From positions 1 through 12,214 of the forward strand of contig JAOUFO010000025.1 of NCBI GenBank assembly GCA_029858165.1: a DNA stretch of 12,214 nt, written 5' to 3'. Below the pieces are notes generated by a model. It was not told where the DNA came from. It made no database searches and worked only from the letters and a program-made list of their open reading frames with translations. Positions 6,173 through 12,214 of the stretch are shown one piece after another. This stretch comes from Deltaproteobacteria bacterium. GTDB lineage: Bacteria; SAR324; JACQKK01. How positions within the stretch are numbered: the stretch's first letter is position 1; every line of letters starts with the position of its first letter. The translations under genes were made by a program, and so were the position numbers.

Positions 6173-6820
6173 ATGGCCATATCCTCCAACAAACAACCAG
6201 ACCGTGCCGCCCAACATGTGGTGCCCCATGCCCACCGGGTGCTCCCGGCCCAACGGCGGACTTTAAAAGGCCACAACCCGGCGGTGTTGTGGTTTACCGG
6301 CTTGTCCGGCAGCGGAAAATCCACTGTGGCCAATGAGGTGGAAACCCTGTTGAACCACCGGGGGGTCCACACCTATCTGCTGGACGGAGACAACCTGCGC
6401 ACCGGCTTGAACCGGGACCTGGGGTTTTCATCCCCGGACCGCCGGGAGAACATCCGCCGGGTGGGAGAGGTGGCCCGACTGTTTGCGGACAGCGGACTGG
6501 TGGTGCTGGCCGCGCTGATCTCCCCTTTTCGGGAGGACCGGCAAGCGGTGCGCCAACGGTTGGAGGGGGTGGCCTATGCCGAAATTTACATAAAATGCCC
6601 CCAGGAGGAATGCGAAAAGCGGGACCCCAAAGGGTTGCATCAAAAGGCCCGGGCGGGGGATATTCCCCAGTTCACCGGGATAAGTTCGCCCTACGAGCCG
6701 CCTGAAACACCGGAACTGACCCTGGATACCCAAACCGATACGCCACAGGCCCTGGCCCAGGCTGTCATCAACTGGCTGGAACAAAACAGTGTGATTCCCC
6801 ACCCAAGGAGAGGGACATGA
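6173..6820 (+). CDS. cysC: CysC, adenylyl-sulfate kinase (APS kinase)
   Basis: Phosphorylates APS with ATP to PAPS in the cytoplasm. In the 215-residue protein, the P-loop GLSGSGKST is at 43-51. LLDGDNLRTGLNRDLGFS (69-86) carries the APS-binding DGDxLR and N-x-DLGF elements. The ISPFREDR loop (116-123) holds the active-site serine region, and RDPKGLHQKAR (150-160) matches the family's lid segment. All catalytic elements look intact. The start at 6173 gives the usual CysC length and the typical lead (HVVPHAHRVLPAQRRTLKGH); an upstream in-frame start at 6089 would add residues encoded by the hairpin gap. The ribosome binding site is weak. The stop overlaps the cysD start as ATGA, suggesting translational coupling. 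Confidence 0.95.
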   Translation: MAISSNKQPDRAAQHVVPHAHRVLPAQRRTLKGHNPAVLWFTGLSGSGKSTVANEVETLLNHRGVHTYLLDGDNLRTGLNRDLGFSSPDRRENIRRVGEVARLFADSGLVVLAALISPFREDRQAVRQRLEGVAYAEIYIKCPQEECEKRDPKGLHQKARAGDIPQFTGISSPYEPPETPELTLDTQTDTPQALAQAVINWLEQNSVIPHPRRGT

Positions 6821-7773
6821 CCCCCGAACAACCCAACCGCCAAAACCCGGCCCCATCCCGTCAGGGGAATGAACCCATTCCTTCCTGGGCGGGGATGGAC
6901 CACCTGGATGACCTGGAGGCCATCAGCGTCCATATCCTAAGGGAGGCCTACGCCAACTTTAAACACCTGGGCATGTTGTGGTCCATCGGCAAGGATTCCA
7001 CCGTGATGCTGTGGCTGGCCCGCAAAGCGTTTTTCGGCCATGTGCCGTTTCCGCTGATTCACATAGACACCAGTTACAAAATTCCCGAAATGATTGACTA
7101 CCGGGACCGGCTGACCCGTGAATGGAAACTGAACATGGTGGTGGGGCGCAACGCCCAGGCGTTGGATGGGGGGCAGACCTTTCCCGCCGGGGCGGTGGAC
7201 CGGTTGACCTGCTGCCGCCTGTTGAAATCCGAAGGGTTGAAAAACACCTTGGAGGGAAGATTCCCCCGCCAGCGGTTTAACCATTCCATCGGCCGTTATG
7301 AGCCGGACCCCGGCAGCGATCCGTTTACCGGGGTGATCGTGGGGGTGCGGGCCGATGAGGAAGGCTCCCGATCCAAAGAACGGTATTTTTCACCCCGGGA
7401 CCGGGGCAACGAATGGAACGTGGGGGACCAACCCCCGGAATTCTGGAACCAGTACAAAACCGATTTCGCTCCGGGCACCCATTTGCGTATCCATCCGCTG
7501 CTGGATTGGACTGAATTGAACATCTGGGAATACATCCGGCGGGAAAACATCCCCACCGTGTCTCTGTATTACAACCAGGGGGATGGCACCCGGTACCGCT
7601 CCTTGGGGTGCCACCCGTGCACCAAACCCATTGAATCCCAGGCCCGGACGGTGGATGAAATCATCCTGGAACTGAAATCCGGCAGATTGTCCAACACGGC
7701 CGAACGAGCCGGACGGGCGCAGGACGCGGCCGGCGGTGGACTGGAATCCCTTAGAAAAGAAGGATACATGTAA
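6817..7773 (+). CDS. cysD: CysD, sulfate adenylyltransferase small (catalytic) subunit
   Basis: With CysN forms ATP sulfurylase, which makes APS and pyrophosphate from sulfate and ATP. The 318-residue protein has the PP-loop SIGKDS (56-61) and the family blocks HIDTSYKIPEM, GVRADEEGSRSKER, HPLLDWTELNIWEYI and YRSLGCHPCT. It ends with the characteristic ER-x-GR and KEGYM close. The N-terminal 25 or so residues are proline- and polar-rich and probably disordered. A strong ribosome binding site (AAGGAGAGG, 6805-6813) precedes the start, which overlaps the cysC stop. The stop overlaps the cysN start as TAATG, so the two subunits are probably translationally coupled. Confidence 0.96.
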   Translation: MTPEQPNRQNPAPSRQGNEPIPSWAGMDHLDDLEAISVHILREAYANFKHLGMLWSIGKDSTVMLWLARKAFFGHVPFPLIHIDTSYKIPEMIDYRDRLTREWKLNMVVGRNAQALDGGQTFPAGAVDRLTCCRLLKSEGLKNTLEGRFPRQRFNHSIGRYEPDPGSDPFTGVIVGVRADEEGSRSKERYFSPRDRGNEWNVGDQPPEFWNQYKTDFAPGTHLRIHPLLDWTELNIWEYIRRENIPTVSLYYNQGDGTRYRSLGCHPCTKPIESQARTVDEIILELKSGRLSNTAERAGRAQDAAGGGLESLRKEGYM

Positions 7774-8885
7774 TGGCCAAATCTGAGATTCAACTGCAAA
7801 GCGGTCAGCCGCCTCATAAGGGGATCCCGGCGGCCCAGACCCAGGCCGCCCAGGGGGTCCCCACCCTGCCGGGTGCCTCCGGGGTGGAAAAAATGAACAT
7901 TGTGATTGTGGGCCATGTGGACCACGGCAAAAGCACCCTGGTGGGCCGCTTGCTGGCCGATACCGGCTCTTTGCCGGAAGGCCGCCTGGAGGCGGTAAAG
8001 GAGGATTGCCGCCGCAACGCCAAGCCGTTTGAATACGCCTTTTTGATAGACGCCTTGAAGGATGAACAATCCCAGGGGATCACCATAGACGCCGCCAGGG
8101 TGTTTTTTAAATCGGCCCGGCGCCATTACATCATCATAGACGCCCCCGGCCATATTGAGTTTTTGAAAAACATGGTGACCGGAGCATCCCGGGCCGAGGC
8201 GGCCCTGCTGGTGATAGACGCCCAGGAGGGCATCCAGGAAAATTCCCGGCGCCACGGGTATCTGCTGTCCATGCTGGGAATCGGAAAAATCGTGGTGGTG
8301 GTGAACAAAATGGACCTGGCCGGATACAGCGAACAGACCTTTCATGCCATCCAGACCGAATACCGGAATTTTTTAACCCAACTGAACGTAAACCCGGCGG
8401 GGTTTATTCCGGTAAGCGGCATCGGGGGGGACAACGTGGCGGGGCCTTCATCCAACATGGATTGGTACAAGGGTCCCACACTGCTCCAGGCCCTGGACGG
8501 GTTTGACAAAGCCCCGCCCATGATTCGCTGGCCCTTTAGGATGCCGGTCCAGGATGTGTACAAGTTCACCCAGATGGGGGACGACCGGCGCATCATCGCC
8601 GGGACCGCCGCCAGCGGACAGATTCAGGTGGGGGAAAAGGTGGTGTTTTATCCGTCTGGCAAAACCACGCGGGTCAAATCCCTGGAAACCTTCAACACAC
8701 CCCCCAAAACCGGCACCGCCTGCGGTCAGCCCGCCGGGTTCACCATGGAAGAGCAGATTTACGTTCAACGGGGAGAAATCGCCGCCCGGGCCGGGGAACC
8801 CCGCCCCAAGGTGGCCTCCCGCATCCGGGCCAGCGTGTTCTGGCTGGGACACAAACCCCTCACCCCCAAAAGGAATACCTGCTGA
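7773..8885 (+). CDS. cysN: CysN, sulfate adenylyltransferase GTPase subunit, 5' part before a frame break
   Basis: GTPase that drives APS synthesis by CysD. All GTP-binding motifs are present: G1 GHVDHGKS (47-54), G2 around QGITID (101-106), G3 DAPGH (123-127), G4 NKMD (178-181) and a G5-like SGI. The second beta-barrel domain follows, up to about residue 366. The N-terminal 40 residues are a polar, Gly/Ala/Gln-rich extension. After TPK (8868-8870) the frame runs RNTC and stops at 8885. The expected continuation (KEYLLKLGTARV and onward) is read in the -1 frame from 8870. A single missing base in the CCCCCAAAA run at 8863-8871 explains this. Either a sequencing or assembly indel, or a real frameshift; as written, the third CysN domain and the fused C-terminal domain are cut off. 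Confidence 0.93.
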   Translation: MAKSEIQLQSGQPPHKGIPAAQTQAAQGVPTLPGASGVEKMNIVIVGHVDHGKSTLVGRLLADTGSLPEGRLEAVKEDCRRNAKPFEYAFLIDALKDEQSQGITIDAARVFFKSARRHYIIIDAPGHIEFLKNMVTGASRAEAALLVIDAQEGIQENSRRHGYLLSMLGIGKIVVVVNKMDLAGYSEQTFHAIQTEYRNFLTQLNVNPAGFIPVSGIGGDNVAGPSSNMDWYKGPTLLQALDGFDKAPPMIRWPFRMPVQDVYKFTQMGDDRRIIAGTAASGQIQVGEKVVFYPSGKTTRVKSLETFNTPPKTGTACGQPAGFTMEEQIYVQRGEIAARAGEPRPKVASRIRASVFWLGHKPLTPKRNTC

Positions 8886-8932
8886 AACTGGGAACCGCCC
8901 GGGTAAAAGCCCGCCTGGAGGAGGTCAGCCGG

Positions 8933-9673
8933 GTGATAGACGCATCCAACCTTAACGCCGACGAAGGCAAAGACCGGGTGGAACGGCATGATGTGGCCGA
9001 AGTGGTGTTTTCCCTGGGCAAGGCCCTGGCTTTTGATCTGGCCGCCGACAACCGGGAAACCAGCCGGTTTGTGGTGGTGGATGATTACGAAATCCACGGG
9101 GGGGGCATCATTTTGGAGGACCTGCCGGATTCCCATACCTGGGTGCGGGAATCGGTCATCAACCGCAACACCCAATGGGTCAAAAGCATCATCAGCGTGG
9201 AGGAGCGGGCCGAACGGTACAACCAGCAGCCCACTCTGGTGCTGATTACCGGAGAGCGGGGGGTGGGCCGCCGCAGGGTGGCCAAGGAACTGGAAGCCCG
9301 GCTGTTTGCCACCGGCAAAGTGGTGTATTACCTGGGGTTCGGCAGTGTGCTGCACGGGATGGACGCCGATATAGAACACAACCGAAGCGACGCCACCCGC
9401 GAGGAACACATCCGCCGGTTCGCCGAAATCGCCCACATTCTGCTGGATGCCGGGGTGATTCTGGTTTCCACCGCCGTGGGGTTGTTTCCTGATGACCTGG
9501 AAATCATCAAAACCGTGGTGGATTCCAGCCGGATTGAAACCATTCTGGTGGGGGAAAACGCCATGCCGGGGGTCAGCTACGACCTACAGGTTCCGGGGGG
9601 GGATCAGGTGGAAGAATCAGTAAAAGCCATCCGGTTTCTGTTGCAGGACCACGGGGTGATTTTCAAAGCCTGA
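8933..9673 (+). CDS. cysN: CysN 3' part: domain III plus fused degenerate CysC-like domain
   Basis: Homologous coding actually begins near 8870, directly joining the upstream frame; the first start codon in this frame is a GTG at 8933. Restoring one base gives a protein of about 633 residues, normal for a CysN/CysC fusion. Residues to about 450 complete the CysN C-terminal barrel (FVVVDDYEIHGGG). From about residue 487 there is an APS-kinase-like fold. Its P-loop reads GERGVGRRR (nt 9251-9277), without the Lys-Ser/Thr of GxxGxGK[ST]. The DGDxLR segment reads GFGSVL and the ISP loop is VGLFPDD. It therefore probably does not phosphorylate APS; a structural or regulatory role is inferred. A GGAGGAGG run (8917-8924) could serve the GTG as a ribosome binding site but also encodes conserved residues. 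Confidence 0.85.
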   Translation: MIDASNLNADEGKDRVERHDVAEVVFSLGKALAFDLAADNRETSRFVVVDDYEIHGGGIILEDLPDSHTWVRESVINRNTQWVKSIISVEERAERYNQQPTLVLITGERGVGRRRVAKELEARLFATGKVVYYLGFGSVLHGMDADIEHNRSDATREEHIRRFAEIAHILLDAGVILVSTAVGLFPDDLEIIKTVVDSSRIETILVGENAMPGVSYDLQVPGGDQVEESVKAIRFLLQDHGVIFKA

Positions 9674-9682
9674 AAGATAAAC

Positions 9683-9745
9683 GGCCTCATCCCCCGGCGC
9701 ATTCAGCGCCCATAATCCCACCTCTTCCCGCCTGCCTGACGGCGG
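9683..9745. repeat. REP-like hairpins in the convergent cysN/kinase gap
   Basis: GGCGC-attca-GCGCC (9696-9710) and CCGCC-tgcctgac-GGCGG (9728-9745) follow the block ggcctcatcccccggcgcat (9684-9703). That block closely matches 211-228 near the left edge. The hairpins sit between two convergent genes, a common place for bidirectional stop or stability signals, but there is no T tract. The rest of the gap (to 9854) is C/G-run-rich without further clear features. Confidence 0.55.
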
Positions 9746-9854
9746 ACCGCCCATCAAAAACCCCCTTTCCCCGGTATCATAATGCGACTTTCGCCTCCCC
9801 ATCCAGGAAGGGGCGGGGGGAGAGGGCTGTTTTTTGGGCGATGCGGCCCCCGGG

Positions 9855-11849
9855 TCAGGTTTTGGGGAATTCCAGAAAGAAGGTGGTGCCTTTTCCAACG
9901 GTGGATTCCACCCGGATGGTTCCCCCGTGGGCGGCCATGATCTCCTTACAAAGGGGCAGACCCAGCCCGGTACCCCGTTCCCCCCCGGTGCCGCGGCTGG
10001 TGGTTTTTTCGGTGGGTGAAAACAGGTTGTCTATAAACACCGGTTCCACCCCCACGCCGGTGTCTTGGACCATCAGGGTGGGGATTTTGGTTTTGGGGGC
10101 TGTGATGGTGATGGTGTCTCCCTGGCGGCAAAACTTGATGGAGTTGGTGATCAGGTTTTGCAACACCTCGCCGATCAGTTGGCGGTCCGCATGAATGGTC
10201 ATCCGGGGTGGGATGGTGTTGAGGAGCGTCACCCCCTTGCGGATCGCCAAAAATTTTAACAGCATCGCATCCTGTGCCATTTCAAAGGGATGAAACGATT
10301 CGGACTGGGGGACAATTTTGCCGGTTTGCAGCCGGTTCAGGTTCAGCAGTTCATCCACCATGCCGATAAAATTGGATCCCCCCTCCCGGATGGACTTGAC
10401 CAGTTCCAATTGGCTTTCGTGCAGGGGGTGTTCCTGGTCTTCCTCCAGGGCCTGGGCCATCACCATGATGGTGGAAAACGGTGAGCGGACATCGTGGGCC
10501 ACCAGGGTGACGAATTTATCCTTCAGGGCGGTGGCATCTTCTGCCAGTTGCCTGGCTTTTTCGGCGGCCTCATTGGCCTGGATGAGTTCGGTGTTTTCTC
10601 TCAGCCGTTTGACCGCCAGGGATTCATTTTCCAGGGCCTGATGGAGAGCCTGTTCTTTTTCCTGGCGCAGAATATTGTACCGATCCGACAACGCCATGGA
10701 AAACAGGATGAATTCCAGGGTGGAGCCGAAAATACTGGCATGGAGGGTAAAGGTGTTTACCGGGAACAACCGGTAGTAGGTCAGCCCCACAATGGCCACC
10801 CCCACCAGTTGGGGCAGTTGAGCGGTAAAGAATATCCGGGCCGGGCGGTATCTGTTTTTCCAATACCAGCCCGCCACCGACAGAATCATCAGTTGGGAAA
10901 TCAAAAACCCTGCATCCCATATGTGAAATATGATGGAAACAGGCATCATCAGGGCAGGAATGACCAAGGCCAGCAACACCAACTTCCATGTTTTTAAAAC
11001 CCGGTCCAACCGGGGGTTGCGGACGGCTGTTTCAAAAAACACGCGGGCGAACCAGACCAAAAACACATGGGAAAATATCCCCAGCAGCAAAATCACCCGG
11101 GTGTGAATGTATATCTGACTGGGGTGGGTGTTAAACAGCCCGGACACCTCCAAAGTAAACGCCGCAAACACCAGGATATAAAACACATAAAACAGATATT
11201 TCCGGTCCCGCAGATTGTAGGCCAAAAACAGGTTGTACAGCACCATGGCCAAAACCAACCAGGCATACCCCCCATGAATCCGGGCCTCCCATATTTCCTG
11301 GGTATAGGCGGCGGAGGGGCTCATCAGCTTCATATCCATCAGCATGGAAGCGTTGGGTTTGGCCCTTAACACCACCTGATATTTTTTCCCGGCTGGAATA
11401 TCAAAGTGAAATGAAACCGTCCTTTCGTGAATGGGGACCAACCCCCACTTTTGATGGTCCACCAACCGGGACCCGTCCATCACATACAAATCCCCCTCCA
11501 ACATCCATGGGTAACCGGTGGTCAACACCCGGGTGGTGGAAGCCCCCGTGTTTTTCACCACAAATCGTAACCAATAGGTGTATGAGGTAAAGCCGAAAGA
11601 CAGGGTGTTGCTGTTGTTTAGCCGCCACTGGGAGGCTGATTCCGGGGAGGTTGCCTGGTCAAAGGAAAGGGTGCCTTGGGGGTCCACCAGATATTCGGTA
11701 AATGGGGCCAGGGAGCGGAATGGTTCTGCCGGTTGGAATTCAACCAACGGGGGCAAAGCCCAGGCCGCAGATCCCCCGGCGGACATCCATATCAACCCTG
11801 CCGCTCCAACCCCAAACAAAACCTGAAGATATTTTTTTGGATGACCCAT
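9855..11849 (-). CDS. Sensor histidine kinase with 7TMR-DISM input
   Basis: A 664-residue inner-membrane kinase. Residues 1-31 are a signal peptide (likely cleavage near AWA-LPP). Residues 40-180 form a periplasmic 7TMR-DISMED2-type domain, a beta-sandwich expected to bind a ligand such as a carbohydrate. Residues 190-390 carry about seven hydrophobic helices (7TMR-DISM_7TM). A coiled coil at 392-445 leads to the dimerisation domain with phospho-acceptor H452 in AHDVRSP. The ATPase domain has the N-box (QNLITNSIKF, 564-573), the G1 box (QDTGVGVEP) and the G2 box (GERGTGLGLPL). No receiver domain is attached and no response regulator is next to it, so it is an orphan here. No strong ribosome binding site precedes the ATG. 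The trigger and output are unknown; a link to sulfur metabolism is not supported beyond adjacency. Confidence 0.93.
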   Translation of the reverse strand: MGHPKKYLQVLFGVGAAGLIWMSAGGSAAWALPPLVEFQPAEPFRSLAPFTEYLVDPQGTLSFDQATSPESASQWRLNNSNTLSFGFTSYTYWLRFVVKNTGASTTRVLTTGYPWMLEGDLYVMDGSRLVDHQKWGLVPIHERTVSFHFDIPAGKKYQVVLRAKPNASMLMDMKLMSPSAAYTQEIWEARIHGGYAWLVLAMVLYNLFLAYNLRDRKYLFYVFYILVFAAFTLEVSGLFNTHPSQIYIHTRVILLLGIFSHVFLVWFARVFFETAVRNPRLDRVLKTWKLVLLALVIPALMMPVSIIFHIWDAGFLISQLMILSVAGWYWKNRYRPARIFFTAQLPQLVGVAIVGLTYYRLFPVNTFTLHASIFGSTLEFILFSMALSDRYNILRQEKEQALHQALENESLAVKRLRENTELIQANEAAEKARQLAEDATALKDKFVTLVAHDVRSPFSTIMVMAQALEEDQEHPLHESQLELVKSIREGGSNFIGMVDELLNLNRLQTGKIVPQSESFHPFEMAQDAMLLKFLAIRKGVTLLNTIPPRMTIHADRQLIGEVLQNLITNSIKFCRQGDTITITAPKTKIPTLMVQDTGVGVEPVFIDNLFSPTEKTTSRGTGGERGTGLGLPLCKEIMAAHGGTIRVESTVGKGTTFFLEFPKT

Positions 11850-11870
11850 ACGTAGCGATTGTCCCTATTC

Positions 11871-11922
11871 TTCAAATTATAAAATGGTTACTTGAATTGA
11901 ACCATACACAAAATAATTTGAA
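11871..11922 (-). promoter_or_regulatory. Kinase promoter region with nested inverted repeats
   Basis: A perfect TATAAT on the minus strand (complement of 11876-11881) lies about 27 bp upstream of the kinase ATG; no good -35 box is visible. It overlaps one arm of a perfect 10-bp inverted repeat, ttcaaattat (11871-11880) with ataatttgaa (11913-11922). Inside that is a second repeat, atggtt (11884-11889) with aaccat (11900-11905). The layout suggests a binding site for a regulator of the kinase gene. The wider stretch 11860-12010 is clearly AT-rich against its surroundings and has no gene. Confidence 0.55.
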
Positions 11923-12025
11923 ACAATATACTTTAATATGAACAGCTTACCAAATAACGAACTTAAGTATCCATGACTGTCTGAATATATTTTTATTACA
12001 CGACTCTTGAAGGAAGAAACCGTCT

Positions 12026-12214
12026 TTTCTTTTTGGGGGTCCTGTCCAGCAGTTAGCACCGCCGCGGGCCTTCCGGCCCTTTGGGGCGGGCTAACTGCCT
12101 TTCTTTTTGGGGTTCCTGTCCAGCAACCAGCACCGGCATGCGGCCTAAAGGCCCCCTTTGGCCCGGCTGGTTGCACTTCTTTTGGGGGTCCTGTCCAGCA
12201 GTTAGCACCGCCAT
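12026..12214. repeat. Tandem array of ~74-bp hairpin repeats (right edge)
   Basis: Three units start with tcctgtccagca at 12040 (t of gggtcctg), 12114 and 12189, giving periods of 74 and 75 bp; the third runs off the window. Unit 1 pairs gcagttagc (12049-12057) with gctaactgc (12090-12098). Unit 2 pairs gcaaccagc (12123-12131) with gctggttgc (12166-12174). Each has an inner hairpin (gggcc-ttcc-ggccc and ggcc-taaa-ggcc), so the unit folds as a stem with an inner branch. The link tgcctttctttttgggg between units is T-rich. The left-edge unit (427-497) belongs to the same family. No gene is visible here. Confidence 0.85.

Noticed and set aside
8863..8873. Programmed -1 ribosomal frameshift in cysN
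   Set aside because: The run is ccc-aaa-agg in frame. A -1 slip would put the AAA-reading tRNA on CAA, so it is not a proper X-XXY-YYZ site, and no strong downstream structure was evident. An indel is simpler.
8917..8935. Deliberate split of CysN with restart at GTG 8933
   Set aside because: The GGAGGAGG run encodes ordinary residues of the domain, and a restart here would lose about 21 conserved residues of CysN domain III.
9855..11849. The histidine kinase as regulator of the sulfate operon
   Set aside because: It is convergent, has no partner response regulator nearby and its input domain type is not known for sulfur sensing; adjacency alone is not enough.
12040..12214. Integron attC-like recombination sites
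   Set aside because: The arms form imperfect-palindrome units with gttagc/gctaac, but the bases that attC sites conserve (RYYYAAC and GTTRRRY) vary between units, and no cassette-like genes lie between them.
12026..12214. CRISPR array
   Set aside because: The repeating part spans nearly the whole 74-bp unit and the variable bases are paired stem positions; there are no unique spacers and no cas genes.

Overview
The window carries a nearly complete assimilatory sulfate-reduction operon from a GC-rich Gram-negative bacterium. An outer-membrane protein gene lies to its left, a sensor histidine kinase to its right, and repetitive DNA at both edges. The signal-peptide beta-barrel protein, the CysD/CysN type of ATP sulfurylase and the 7TMR-DISM kinase all point to a proteobacterium. 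Something near the Magnetococcia is a loose guess from the gene combination; the sequence alone does not settle it.

Layout: (1) 1-511 has no gene. It holds two copies of a ~195-bp sequence at a 281-bp period, GC-rich hairpins, and a hairpin unit whose relatives fill the right edge. (2) 512-1490, minus strand: an outer-membrane beta-barrel protein and a small DUF3185-type membrane protein, with a terminator-like hairpin between them. (3) 1491-1847 is the divergent control region: a perfect 14-bp palindrome, a sigma-70-like promoter and a leader of about 110 nt. (4) 1848-9673, plus strand: cysH, a DUF2061 membrane protein, a siroheme-synthase domain protein, a siroheme-dependent sulfite reductase, cysC, cysD and cysN with a fused C-terminal CysC-like domain. 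(5) 9674-9854 is a convergent gap with REP-like hairpins. (6) 9855-11849, minus strand: a 7TMR-DISM histidine kinase. (7) 11850-12214: its AT-rich promoter region with nested inverted repeats, then a tandem array of ~74-bp hairpin repeats running off the window.

How the genes work together: CysD/CysN make APS from sulfate and ATP, and CysC can phosphorylate APS to PAPS. CysH carries the cysteines of the iron-sulfur APS-reductase type and makes sulfite. The sulfite reductase makes sulfide using siroheme, whose last two synthetic steps are supplied by the siroheme-synthase protein. DUF2061 is an uncharacterised membrane partner.

Most notable: a 142-bp MITE-like element with 17-bp terminal inverted repeats and a perfect 5-bp target duplication inside the operon; a -1 frame break inside cysN; a CysC-like domain fused to CysN that has lost its ATP-binding lysine although an intact cysC sits two genes upstream; a hairpin repeat family whose stems covary between copies; and a minisatellite-like linker in the sulfite reductase.
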